64,000 bases of DNA from JALZUV01 sp964654855 (GTDB lineage Bacteria; Pseudomonadota; Alphaproteobacteria; Rickettsiales; JALZUV01): positions 1 through 64,000 of the forward strand of contig CAZZJS010000002.1 of NCBI GenBank assembly GCA_964654855.1, written 5' to 3'. Below, piece after piece: positions 33,509 to 42,503 of this stretch; the first letter of the stretch is position 1; each line of letters begins with the position of its first letter. Below the pieces are notes generated by a model that saw nothing but the letters and a program-made list of their open reading frames with translations, was not told the DNA's origin and searched no databases. A program made the position numbers and the translations under genes.

Positions 33509-35724
33509 CACTCCTCTTCTCTCTGTTTCTCATCAACCTTATGCTAACGAACCCTGCCTTGGCACAAGAAGAAGTTACTCTCTACAATGAGGTGCATACC
33601 GTAGTTAACCAAACTTCAGATTCTGTAGCATCGACTGAAACACAAATTACTATTTCACAAGAAGAAGCCACCGAACCACCCGAATTTACGATTCAAGTCG
33701 GGGATATTCTCTATATTTCATTACCGGGTGAAGAAGGCTTCAATGAGCTCTTCCAAGTCAATCGCGATGGTAAAGTTTTGTTACCCGAAATCGGCGAAGT
33801 TTCATTGGAAAGCCAAAGCATGACCGATGCGACTGTCTTCTTACGAGAGAAGCTAGGAACCATGTTTCGTGACTTAGACCAACTCTCACTCCAACTCAAA
33901 AAACGTGAATTAATCGTAACCGTATTAGGTTATGTTAAAAAGCCCGGCACCGTGACACTTCCCTTAGAAGGGAACTTACAAACAGCGATCGCAGAAGCGG
34001 GTGGCCTAAAGCCCGGCGCTCAGCTAGATCGTGTACAATTACAACGCGAGGGAGAAACTACCAAAATTAACTATAAAGCCTATCTCGACTCAGGCGATGG
34101 TCGTTTGTTAAAACCGCTCACTTCGCGCGATGTCATTTTCGTACCTGTTTCTCCTCTATTGGGTAATGTGCAGATTGAATTTGATGCTCGCACATTGATG
34201 GAACAAGGCGATGCTTCTGAAGAAGGCGAAGCCATTCAAATTATGGGCGAAGTACATAATCCCGGCACTTTTGCTTTTAAAGAAGGTGCCAGTGCTTTTG
34301 ATATGCTGATGCGTGCTGGCGGCGTAACTCGCTATGCCGGTTCAGAGCAAATTCGCATTATCCATCAAGGAGCTCCAAAGCCCTTCAACCTGAAACGTTA
34401 TATGGATACAGCAAATCGCAAATTTATGCCTGATATCGCCCCCGGAGATATCATCTTTGTACCGCAAAAAGAAAAGGGGATTAAAACCGGTAACCGTACA
34501 GTCTACGTCATGGGGGAAGTACACAAACCTGGTGCTTTTGAGATTCAGGGCGATATTGGGTTCTTCCACATCCTTTCCAACGCAGGAGGGCCTACTCGCT
34601 TTGCCGATACACGAAAGTTACAGATAATTCGCGCAGATAATCAAGTAGAGGCCTTTGATCTCTTCGCTTTCACCCAAAGCCCAAAAACCATCAAAGTACC
34701 ACAAATTACCGCTGGGGATGCAGTACTGATCCCTGAAAAATCTCGTTCTAATGAAAATAGTTGGCTCAAAACTGCGCCACAGAAAGCTATACAGATTTTA
34801 GGCGCCGTCAATAAACCTGGCCGTTATGAATGGTCGAGCGAAATGAGTTTATTTGACCTGATCGGTCATGCAGGTGGCCCTAAATTACAAGCCGACTTAG
34901 CACATCTTGAAATTGTCATTCCACAAGAAGATGGGGCTTCTAAATCGATGCGCTTTGACGCAGAAAGTGCGATTAAAAACGGATACCAGCCAGATGAGCT
35001 ACCGAAGTTAGTAGGCGGGTCAGTCGTGATGGTACCTGAGCTTCCAAATGATCCATCCGACAATAAATCACAATGGATTCGTCAGGCACCCGAATCTTCG
35101 ATCTATGTGTTCGGACAAGTAAATTCTCCAGGTCGTTATGCCTTCAACCCAGACTTTAGCTTACTGGATATCTTATCTGCTGCAAATGGCCCTTCTGGCG
35201 CGGCAGACATGCGCAATATTCGTGTTAATCAACGTAAACGTAATGGAAAGAATAAAGTCACCACCGTCAATATGACCCTTTATTTCCAAACTGGTGATGA
35301 AAGCTTGCTACCAGATTTACACACAGAAGATGTGATCTACGTACCTGAACGTAATCCAAACTGGTTAGATCTCTCTAAAGAAGACAGCATTCGCGTGATG
35401 GGAGAAATTCGTAAACCTGGCCGCTACCGTTTTGAAGATGGCATGACCATTCTCGATTTACTCGCAGAAGCAGGTGGCCCTACCGGAGCAGCCTATCAAC
35501 AAAAGATCATTGTCGTAAACTTCTCAGAATCAAAAGATCAAGCGCGCATGTTCAACTTAGTTGATTTTGCCAAAAACGGAGATTTCAGCAAGCTCCCCCT
35601 CCTTAAAACAGGTGACACCATTTATGTACCCAATATTGCACAAAGTGAGTGGAAGAAATTTATGGGCGGAGTAAGCGATGTTGTGCAGTTACTCTCTATC
35701 CCAGCCTTATTAGGAGGACTCTAA
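33496..35724 (+). CDS. Polysaccharide export outer-membrane protein with six SLBB repeats
   Basis: 742 residues with signal peptide (to about 24, ALAQ). Poly_export domain (FTIQVGDILYISLPGEEG) followed by six SLBB domains, each with a pattern like GEVHKPGAFEIQ ... L-x-AGGPT; they start near residues 145, 250, 338, 433, 535 and 628. Standard Wza has two or three and a C-terminal helix, so this is a long form. It lacks a lipobox; anchoring is uncertain. A C-terminal hydrophobic stretch (VVQLLSIPALLGGL) may insert in the membrane. It carries polymer across the periplasm and outer membrane. GGAG lies before the ATG. Confidence 0.9.
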   Translation: MRYLTLLFSLFLINLMLTNPALAQEEVTLYNEVHTVVNQTSDSVASTETQITISQEEATEPPEFTIQVGDILYISLPGEEGFNELFQVNRDGKVLLPEIGEVSLESQSMTDATVFLREKLGTMFRDLDQLSLQLKKRELIVTVLGYVKKPGTVTLPLEGNLQTAIAEAGGLKPGAQLDRVQLQREGETTKINYKAYLDSGDGRLLKPLTSRDVIFVPVSPLLGNVQIEFDARTLMEQGDASEEGEAIQIMGEVHNPGTFAFKEGASAFDMLMRAGGVTRYAGSEQIRIIHQGAPKPFNLKRYMDTANRKFMPDIAPGDIIFVPQKEKGIKTGNRTVYVMGEVHKPGAFEIQGDIGFFHILSNAGGPTRFADTRKLQIIRADNQVEAFDLFAFTQSPKTIKVPQITAGDAVLIPEKSRSNENSWLKTAPQKAIQILGAVNKPGRYEWSSEMSLFDLIGHAGGPKLQADLAHLEIVIPQEDGASKSMRFDAESAIKNGYQPDELPKLVGGSVVMVPELPNDPSDNKSQWIRQAPESSIYVFGQVNSPGRYAFNPDFSLLDILSAANGPSGAADMRNIRVNQRKRNGKNKVTTVNMTLYFQTGDESLLPDLHTEDVIYVPERNPNWLDLSKEDSIRVMGEIRKPGRYRFEDGMTILDLLAEAGGPTGAAYQQKIIVVNFSESKDQARMFNLVDFAKNGDFSKLPLLKTGDTIYVPNIAQSEWKKFMGGVSDVVQLLSIPALLGGL

Positions 35725-35725
35725 A

Positions 35726-36481
35726 ATGACAGCCTATCAAATTCAATCTTCCAACACTCCGAACAACCCTGATAACATTACAATCCCTGTTCATTACGTA
35801 GATATTGACCCACTCTTTAATGCCAGCATTGCACGCGGAGTGCGCAGCCTTTGCATAACCTCAAGTATGGCAAGAGAAGGAGTTTCAACCGTTGCATACT
35901 CTATTGCCAAACGCAGTGCAGCCAGCGGCAAAAAAACTCTGCTGGTAGATGCGAATTTAAATAACCCATGTGTAGGAGATAGATTAGGCATTACTCAAAA
36001 AGATTGGGACGGAGAATTGAGTACTCTAACAGACGCACTTCATCACTTTGAAGGCATTAATTTGTCAATTCTAACAGGACTAAATCGCCCTATTGCACCT
36101 TTAAACCTACGCGATCCCAATGGCATTAAAGAGTGGATAGAAAATCTGCTAGCGCAATTTGATATTATCATATTCGATTGCGCCCCCATAGGAGTTCCGT
36201 GCAACCAAGGAATTCCTAGCGATATCATAGCAACAAACTGTGACGGCTGTGTGTTGGTCGCGCAAGCAACACACACACCGCAAGAGCAACTATTACAGGC
36301 AATCTCTCACCTTCAAAATGTACAAGTTCCCTTATTGGGCTGTGTACTTAATCGCCAACATTATCCAGGGCTTTCAACGGAGATGAAGAACGCCCTTCTA
36401 TCAACTAAAACCCCTAAATTTATGGAGACATTATGGACACGGTTTATCATCAAACTACAGCATATCGAAACAATGCTGTAA
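35726..36481 (+). CDS. BY-kinase-like P-loop protein with altered Walker A
   Basis: 251 residues of the MinD/BY-kinase fold found beside chain-length proteins (CpsD/Wzc C-terminal part). Expected Walker A SSxxGEGKST is instead SSMAREGVST: the invariant Lys is Val, so ATP binding by the usual means is doubtful. A' is LLVDANLNNP and B is DIIIFDCAPIG. No Tyr-rich C-terminal cluster is present; only scattered Tyr. It may be an inactive partner or a regulatory protein of the exporter. Comparable gene position: SypD in the Syp locus. Overlaps the next gene by 49 bases. Confidence 0.75.
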   Translation: MTAYQIQSSNTPNNPDNITIPVHYVDIDPLFNASIARGVRSLCITSSMAREGVSTVAYSIAKRSAASGKKTLLVDANLNNPCVGDRLGITQKDWDGELSTLTDALHHFEGINLSILTGLNRPIAPLNLRDPNGIKEWIENLLAQFDIIIFDCAPIGVPCNQGIPSDIIATNCDGCVLVAQATHTPQEQLLQAISHLQNVQVPLLGCVLNRQHYPGLSTEMKNALLSTKTPKFMETLWTRFIIKLQHIETML

Positions 36482-37491
36482 TTACCTCATTACGTACAAC
36501 ATTTTCTTATTTCGTAAGGCAAATTATGCATCTAACAAAAATGACTTTTTGGGGATTATTACTTATTAACGCCAGTTTATGCGTTATCTCCATTTTTGGT
36601 GATTTATTCTGGATCTCTGATGTATTGCATAATTTTGCTTTACACCTATTAGCCGGTTTTATTGTACTTTCAGTGACAGGTTTATTGATAAAACAGCGAA
36701 AACTAGCAGCCATGGCGCTACTATTTATGATTCTACAAACTCTTCATATATCCCCACAACTACCAGAACTTTTACCCTTTTCATCTCAACAAAACTGTGT
36801 CGAATGTAGCGGTGAAGAAATTAGCATTTTTCAATACAACTTACTCTTTTCAAACCCCAATATTCCCAAACTAGTAGAAGTAATGCTTTCAAGGTTAGAA
36901 CACGATGTCCTCGTATTCCAAGAAGTAACTGGCGCACACCAAGAAACGCTCGCACCGCTTGAATTTGCCTACCCCTTTGTCTATCAGCAAAAAGACATTC
37001 GAGTATTTAGTCGGCTTCCTCTCGAAAAAGTAAGTTATAGCAAACATAATGCGTTTCTGGAGCTGATTGGACAAACCTCGCGTGCTCAAACGCCGTTCCA
37101 TCTATTTGCAATTCACAGTACAGCACCCATTAATGCCCAAGCATGGAAAAAACGTAACCAACTGCTTATTGGTGCTGCTAAACAAATTGCGAAAGCTCCT
37201 ATGCAACATAAGATACTCGTCGGCGATATGAACATAACTTCATATTCAAAATGGTTTCAGAAACTCATTAACTTGTCTGGCCTGCAAAACAACCAGAACC
37301 AACCGTTAATGAAGCCTAGTTGGTCACCTTTGGATAATCAGCCAATCTGGGCAAGTTTGAGAATTGACCATTTACTTACCAGTCCCTCAGTACAGGTACT
37401 AGAGCAACATATCGGCAATGACTTTGGCTCTGACCATCTACCAATTATCACACGGCTACAATTAACTAATGACGGATTATCAACGCGGTAA
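36433..37491 (+). CDS. Membrane-anchored endonuclease/exonuclease/phosphatase-family protein
   Basis: 352 residues. Three N-terminal membrane segments (about 36-60, 62-84, 88-104), then an EEP-fold domain with IFQYNLLFSNPN, Glu in LVFQEVTG, GDMNIT and the C-terminal SDHLPI. Such proteins cleave phosphodiester bonds of nucleic acids, phosphoinositides or phosphates. In a polysaccharide operon it may act on an envelope lipid or on DNA in the matrix; unknown. Start 36433 is inside the previous gene, with GGAG upstream. The last 26 bases overlap the convergent gene 37466-38998. Confidence 0.8.
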   Translation: MDTVYHQTTAYRNNAVITSLRTTFSYFVRQIMHLTKMTFWGLLLINASLCVISIFGDLFWISDVLHNFALHLLAGFIVLSVTGLLIKQRKLAAMALLFMILQTLHISPQLPELLPFSSQQNCVECSGEEISIFQYNLLFSNPNIPKLVEVMLSRLEHDVLVFQEVTGAHQETLAPLEFAYPFVYQQKDIRVFSRLPLEKVSYSKHNAFLELIGQTSRAQTPFHLFAIHSTAPINAQAWKKRNQLLIGAAKQIAKAPMQHKILVGDMNITSYSKWFQKLINLSGLQNNQNQPLMKPSWSPLDNQPIWASLRIDHLLTSPSVQVLEQHIGNDFGSDHLPIITRLQLTNDGLSTR

Positions 37492-38998
37492 CATCATCAT
37501 ATAGCACTTCACCAAAGTGCTGCGTATATCCGCTCCATAAATTGTCAGTCGATAATGAAGAGGTAGAGTTCTTTAACCATTTATCAAATTGCTGCTGGGC
37601 TTGTGGGTCTCGGTTACCTTCCGTTAAACCATCGCTATACAATAAAACAGCCTGATTCTTAGATAATGTTAGCGAGTAAGACTCATAAACTGTTCCCGCA
37701 AGCAACCCTGGCAACGCCCCCTCTATTGGCATCAGCTTTGCTCCCCCTTTGTCTAATAATATCGGAGGAGGATGCCCAGCACTGGCGATGGAAATAACCT
37801 CTTTGCGCAAAGAAACAATCTGACATGTAATGAAATTACCCGCCAGATACGGGTCAGCATCAATCATATCACTTAACCGTGCCATCAGCACTTCTGGTGG
37901 TTCAACCGAGTCCATATGCTTGAGCAAACCATACAGATATCCCCCATATAAATGAGCGAAATACTTAGCTTTCGTGCCATGCCCCGTCACATCCGCGAGA
38001 AGAAGCAATTCATCCTGCGAACGTTTAAAATGCAGCACCATATCGCCGCCACCTGCACTGGCTTCCTTAAAGAGAAGTTCCGCTTCATACCCAGCAACAT
38101 TAGAAGGGCAATGTGGAATCATCCTATCCGTTGCCTCAGCATCCAACTTTTCACCAATAGAATGAGTCAATTGCTGATTGCGTTGTAAAACGCGATGTAC
38201 CGTATTGAGCAACTTCTCCTTCTCGATCGGCTTAGGCAAATAATCATCAACCCCCAAATCATAAGCTTGCTGTTCAATTGTGCTATTCTCATTCGCAGTT
38301 AGAAAAACAAAGGGAATTGCTCGCAGAGCCGTATCTTGTTCTATTTGTTGACGCAGGGTAATACCATCCACATCTGGCAAACCAATATCGCAAAGCACTA
38401 GATCAATCGATTGTGATTGCAAGATACCTTTAGCTTCTTGAGCATTGTAAGCCAGTAGAACATTATATTCTTCACCAAACATTTTGCGAATAAGCAAAGC
38501 CATAGGCTGCACATCTTCTACCACCAAGATCGTAGAAACAGAAGTTGAGCCAAATTCAGCAGCCAAGTTTTCTAGCGTGAAAGACAAGATATTTTTCTCA
38601 TCTTTGCGCTCATATTTCACCTTCGGAAAATGCTCACGTAGTAAATATAACCCCATACCTCCCGTATCGAGCTTTTCAACATCTAGCGTATCAGATAGTT
38701 GCTTTAGTTTTTGTTCAAATTCAGAGAAATAAGATCCATCATCTACGACACTAAAGGCCAGCATTCCCTGCGCTTCATCATGTTCTGCACGAATCAAAAT
38801 ATTATCTGCAACGTGTGAAGCATGCTCTACCAGATTCGTTATCCATTCTGAAAGCACTAACTGTACCGTCTGAATATCTTTATCAGTTAAATACTCGTTT
38901 AAGGCTTCTGCCAAATCATCCCGCAAAGGTCTGATTGCCGAAATCTCTGGGCGACATTCCTGATTAAAAATAGGAGTCATAATAGATAAAGTTTGCAT
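37466..38998 (-). CDS. Fused RsbW-like kinase, receiver and PP2C phosphatase (SypE-like)
   Basis: 510 residues, three domains in order. An RsbW/HATPase anti-sigma kinase (about 1-150; N box LSEWITNLVEHA, D box DDGSYF, G box DTGGMGLYLL). A receiver (about 158-280; ILVVEDVQ, phospho-acceptor Asp in LVLCDIGLPDVDG, switch Thr in FLTANEN, Lys in LPKPIE). A SpoIIE-type PP2C phosphatase (about 310-510; GGGDMVLHF, LADVTGHG, SAGHPPPI, LYSDGLTEG, DDVTALI). This is the layout of SypE, which both phosphorylates and dephosphorylates the STAS protein SypA according to its receiver state. The STAS protein at 32745-33068 is the obvious partner. It shares a 43-base divergent spacer with 39042-40319. Confidence 0.92.
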   Translation of the reverse strand: MQTLSIMTPIFNQECRPEISAIRPLRDDLAEALNEYLTDKDIQTVQLVLSEWITNLVEHASHVADNILIRAEHDEAQGMLAFSVVDDGSYFSEFEQKLKQLSDTLDVEKLDTGGMGLYLLREHFPKVKYERKDEKNILSFTLENLAAEFGSTSVSTILVVEDVQPMALLIRKMFGEEYNVLLAYNAQEAKGILQSQSIDLVLCDIGLPDVDGITLRQQIEQDTALRAIPFVFLTANENSTIEQQAYDLGVDDYLPKPIEKEKLLNTVHRVLQRNQQLTHSIGEKLDAEATDRMIPHCPSNVAGYEAELLFKEASAGGGDMVLHFKRSQDELLLLADVTGHGTKAKYFAHLYGGYLYGLLKHMDSVEPPEVLMARLSDMIDADPYLAGNFITCQIVSLRKEVISIASAGHPPPILLDKGGAKLMPIEGALPGLLAGTVYESYSLTLSKNQAVLLYSDGLTEGNRDPQAQQQFDKWLKNSTSSLSTDNLWSGYTQHFGEVLYDDVTALIIRH

Positions 38999-39041
38999 TT
39001 TCTCTCAATCATCGCTGCTATGATGCTATGGTTAGTTATCT

Positions 39042-40319
39042 ATGAAAAGAATTCTACTCATTTCCTACTATTTCCCTCCGCAGACGAGTGTTGGAACCTT
39101 TCGTTTAAAGCGCTTTGTTGATCATATGAAACAATGTGGTTTGGATGTTACCATCCTGACCGTCAAAAATCCCGATAAACAATTTCATCCTTATTCAGGA
39201 GAAATGCCTCAAGAAGATAAATACCTAGGTGCCCCCGTTCATAGGGTGGCAGAATGGCCTGTGCGCTGGGTATGGCAATGGCCAACACGTGCAGCAAAAT
39301 TTTTGAGTAAATTGCTACCCATGCCCTTTCAAGAGCATTCCTTTGCCTCTCGTTTTTGGCATATCGATATGGAGTGGGGATGGATTCAACCCGCTTATCG
39401 CAAAGCACGAGAATTGCTTAAAGCAGAACCGTTAGATGCAATCGTGATTAGTTGTCCGCCCTTTAGCTCTGCACATATTGGCGCTAAATTAAAAAAGCAT
39501 CATAATATCCCACTCATATTAGATTTTCGTGATGGCTGGGTTGCTTCCTCTCCTTACCTACATCAAGTGGCGAAAAAAGATGGGCCGATAGAACAAAAAC
39601 TACTCACTCAAACGGATCACTTAATCGTGACCTCCAAAAGCGATCAAGAATGTTATCAAGCACTCTTGGGTAAAGATAAGGTATCGTTAATCTATAATGG
39701 TTATGACACTCCTTTTATTCTCTCTCAAAACGAAACCCCTGAAACAGCTCCCAAGGATGATACATTAAAACTCCTATATCTCGGCGCATGGGGAGTATTT
39801 GGACGTTCGCCAGAAAGGTTATTAAGGGCTCTAAAAGCAGCAAATATCCCTTGGCACCTAACCTCTATCGGCAGCACCAATGAAATAGTAGAAAAATCTG
39901 CCCAGAAATTAGGGGTAATGGGTTCTATCAAATTAATAAGCAATCAACCTAAAGAAGCTTTGATACCGTGGATTGCAGAATCAGACGCCCTATTTGTTAT
40001 TAAAGGAGCACCTCCGCAAGGTGGCCGCGATACGCATATTGCGGCCAAAATATACGATTATCTCGCAACAGGAAAAGCAGTGCTAGGGCAATTACCCGAA
40101 GGCGATAGTAAAGACATGCTAGAAGAATACTGCCACCAGCCATTTATTGCACCACCCGAGGATCATGAGCAGCTTATTCAGCAAATCCAAGCAATGCACA
40201 AAGCAAAGATCGAAAATAGGTTGGTGCTCAAACCCAATGATAAATTCTTGAAAGAATTTAGCGGCGAAGAACTTACACGCAAATTTGTAGAAACTATTCT
40301 CAAAACAAACACAATATAA
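39042..40319 (+). CDS. Glycosyltransferase (GT4-like)
   Basis: 425 residues. Starts ILLISYYFPPQTSVGTFRLKRF, the usual opening of a GT4-like subgroup, with DGWVASSPY in the acceptor domain and LLYLGAWGVFGRSPERLLRAL at the start of the donor half; KIYDYLATGKAVLGQ near the end is the expected donor-site segment. Divergently transcribed from the SypE-like gene, 43 bases apart. Role: additional sugar transfer for the same polysaccharide, inferred from position. Confidence 0.85.
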   Translation: MKRILLISYYFPPQTSVGTFRLKRFVDHMKQCGLDVTILTVKNPDKQFHPYSGEMPQEDKYLGAPVHRVAEWPVRWVWQWPTRAAKFLSKLLPMPFQEHSFASRFWHIDMEWGWIQPAYRKARELLKAEPLDAIVISCPPFSSAHIGAKLKKHHNIPLILDFRDGWVASSPYLHQVAKKDGPIEQKLLTQTDHLIVTSKSDQECYQALLGKDKVSLIYNGYDTPFILSQNETPETAPKDDTLKLLYLGAWGVFGRSPERLLRALKAANIPWHLTSIGSTNEIVEKSAQKLGVMGSIKLISNQPKEALIPWIAESDALFVIKGAPPQGGRDTHIAAKIYDYLATGKAVLGQLPEGDSKDMLEEYCHQPFIAPPEDHEQLIQQIQAMHKAKIENRLVLKPNDKFLKEFSGEELTRKFVETILKTNTI

Positions 40320-40325
40320 CCCCCA

Positions 40326-40369
40326 TTCCCATTTGGAGAGCCAAAGAGGTAAACTTCCCTAAATGGGAA
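40326..40369. promoter_or_regulatory. Candidate activator sites upstream of the second hybrid kinase
   Basis: TTCCCTAAATGGGAA (40355-40369) is a near-perfect 15-base palindrome of the same type as at 13383-13417; a half-like TTCCCATTTGGAGAG lies at 40326-40340. They stand 52-95 bases before the sigma-54-type promoter at 40421. Confidence 0.65.
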
Positions 40370-40420
40370 TAACTCAATCAAAATACAAAATTAAAGAACT
40401 GTTATATATAAATAATTTAA

Positions 40421-40436
40421 TGGCACCCTGCTTGCT
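40421..40436 (+). promoter_or_regulatory. Sigma-54-type promoter for the second hybrid kinase
   Basis: TGGCACCCTGCTTGCT is an exact match to TGGCAC-N5-TTGCT and lies 36 bases before the ATG at 40473. Confidence 0.88.
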
Positions 40437-40472
40437 ACGATACACATTAAGAGTGAAAAGGAGCCACCTAAG

Positions 40473-42377
40473 ATGCTAATAGATTATCAATCTGATGAAA
40501 AGAAGCCAATACCGCGCTTATTCATCCTCTTCATTGGGCTATTCAGCTTACTTTTCATAGCCATTTCAGCGATCGTTATCATCCCAAAACTAGATATATT
40601 TTCTTCTAACTTATCTGTAAATGGCTATGAACTAAATCTAGACAAAAACAGCAACGTAGAAGCACCTTCTAAAGTTTCCCGAGCACCAGCAGAGAAAACC
40701 CCAGAATGCTTATACACCCTCATATCTCAGTTAGCGGCTGGCGCTTTTATTCTAACGGTATTCTTAGGATGGTTGGGGTATCGCATAATCGTTACCCCCT
40801 ATAAAGCACTCGAAAAAGCACATAATAAATTACTAATTTTGCAAGAAGCAGTGGAGCATATGAGCGATATTTTCATTGTTACCAAGGCCGATGATTTGGA
40901 TAAAAACTTAGAGATTGTTTATGTTAACCCAGCCGCAACACAAATAAGTGGCTATTCAGCAGAAGAATTGATTGGCCAAACTCCTCGCATTTTTCAAGGC
41001 GATCAAACCGATCGTGTTGCTCTAGACCGAATACGTGCAGCATTAGAAAAAGGCAATAGTATTTCAGAAGAAATTATCAATCATACGAAAAAAGGAGAAC
41101 CTTACTGGGTTCAAATCAATATTACCCCTATCCGTAACCGCCACGGCAAAATTATTTATTATGCAGCATTAGAAAGTGATATTTCCGAGAGAAAGCGACA
41201 GGAAGAAGCATTGCAAGAAGCAAAATCTGTTGCAGAAACCGCAAACCAAACAAAAACAGAATTTTTAGCAAGTATGAGCCACGAACTTCGCACTCCAATG
41301 AACGGCGTACTCACTTCGGTTGAATTACTTTTAGATGAACCACTCGACGAAGAGCAGCATGGTATTGTTGACGTAATTCATCGTTCTGGAAAACACTTAC
41401 TAACTATCCTCAATAACATTTTAGATATATCGAAAGTCGAATCTGGTGAAATAGAGTTAGAATCGCATCCCGTTCGTCTACAACACTTAGCAAATGAACT
41501 CGAACAGCTTTTCAGACCTGTCGCTGAAAATAAATCTATCGCTCTATCAGTTGAAGTTGCCTCTGAACTGCCTGCTTTTGTCATGGGAGACTCAACACGT
41601 ATCGCACAAGTTTTAGGCAACCTAACAGGTAATTCACTAAAATTCACACCCGAAGGAGGAGAGGTATCTATCACCATTTCCGCTGATCAAGCCTCCCCAA
41701 ACCTTATTCACTTCACAGTTGAGGATACAGGCATCGGCATTGCTGAAGATAAGTTAGAAACAATATTTGATAAATTCTCACAAGCGGATGCCGCAACGAC
41801 TCGTCAATATGGAGGAACAGGACTTGGTTTAGCAATTTCGAAAGAACTCGTCGAATTAATGAAGGGTCACATTCATGCCAAAAGCACTCTAGGCAAAGGC
41901 TCTTGTTTCACTTTCTCGTTACCGATGAATCCAATTCGGAAAAGTCAACTTTCTGTGAACACCAAAATACCATCAAACCCACTCCCTATTCCAGAAGACG
42001 TTCATATTCTTTTGGTAGAAGATTACCCCATTAATACACAGCTCATTCAGAAACAATTAAACAAAATTGGAATCAAAAAAATTCACTGCGCTGAGGATGG
42101 CCTTGAAGCATTAAAAATGCTCTCTAAGAACCCAGACATTTACGATCTCATTTTATTAGATTGCCAAATGCCAAATCTAAATGGTTATGAAACAGCAGTA
42201 CAAATAAGAGAGAGTGAGAAACATAGTGGCTCTCACATCCCTATAATCGCTATGACTGCCAATGCAATGGTTGGAGATAAAGAAAAATGCTTTTATGCTG
42301 GAATGGACGACTATTTAAGCAAACCCTTAAAACAAAACGACCTACACAAAAAACTAGGATATTGGTTAAGCTGTTAA
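40473..42377 (+). CDS. Hybrid sensor histidine kinase with PAS and receiver domains
   Basis: 634 residues. Two membrane segments (about 16-37 and 87-108) bracket a short periplasmic loop. A PAS domain follows (about 125-245) with NPAATQISGYSAEELIGQTP; its RIFQGDQTD region looks like LOV-type PAS sequences but has no reactive Cys. HisKA has its His in MSHELRTPMNG; the HATPase has GNSLKFTPEGG, DTGIGIA and GGTGLGLAI; the C-terminal receiver has LILLDCQMPNLNG. No HPt, so a separate HPt such as 12926-13267 is needed for relay. Closely similar in the kinase core to 9226-10956. Expression by sigma-54 suggests positive feedback. AAAGGAG upstream. Confidence 0.92.
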   Translation: MLIDYQSDEKKPIPRLFILFIGLFSLLFIAISAIVIIPKLDIFSSNLSVNGYELNLDKNSNVEAPSKVSRAPAEKTPECLYTLISQLAAGAFILTVFLGWLGYRIIVTPYKALEKAHNKLLILQEAVEHMSDIFIVTKADDLDKNLEIVYVNPAATQISGYSAEELIGQTPRIFQGDQTDRVALDRIRAALEKGNSISEEIINHTKKGEPYWVQINITPIRNRHGKIIYYAALESDISERKRQEEALQEAKSVAETANQTKTEFLASMSHELRTPMNGVLTSVELLLDEPLDEEQHGIVDVIHRSGKHLLTILNNILDISKVESGEIELESHPVRLQHLANELEQLFRPVAENKSIALSVEVASELPAFVMGDSTRIAQVLGNLTGNSLKFTPEGGEVSITISADQASPNLIHFTVEDTGIGIAEDKLETIFDKFSQADAATTRQYGGTGLGLAISKELVELMKGHIHAKSTLGKGSCFTFSLPMNPIRKSQLSVNTKIPSNPLPIPEDVHILLVEDYPINTQLIQKQLNKIGIKKIHCAEDGLEALKMLSKNPDIYDLILLDCQMPNLNGYETAVQIRESEKHSGSHIPIIAMTANAMVGDKEKCFYAGMDDYLSKPLKQNDLHKKLGYWLSC

Positions 42378-42457
42378 TAGGCAGTGCTAGAACTATTGTA
42401 ATATAACTAGTATTTAAAATGCCTTTTTTTACTCCATGTTATGAAAACATATAGAGT

Positions 42458-42491
42458 CCAGAATTTCATAATATCGATTATGGAAAATTGG
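42458..42491. terminator. Imperfect palindrome between convergent genes
   Basis: AATTTCATAAT - ATCG - ATTATGGAAAATT with outer CCA/TGG forms a 14-15 bp stem with two mismatches. It lies between the ends of the hybrid kinase (plus) and the DUF3883 gene (minus) and may terminate both. A+T-rich stem, so efficiency is uncertain. Confidence 0.4.
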
Positions 42492-42503
42492 AGTTAACGC
42501 TTA

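Noticed and set aside
40473..42377. LOV photoreceptor domain in the second hybrid kinase
   Set aside because: The GxNCRFLQ motif is replaced by GQTPRIFQG, with no flavin-binding Cys, so it is treated as an ordinary PAS domain.
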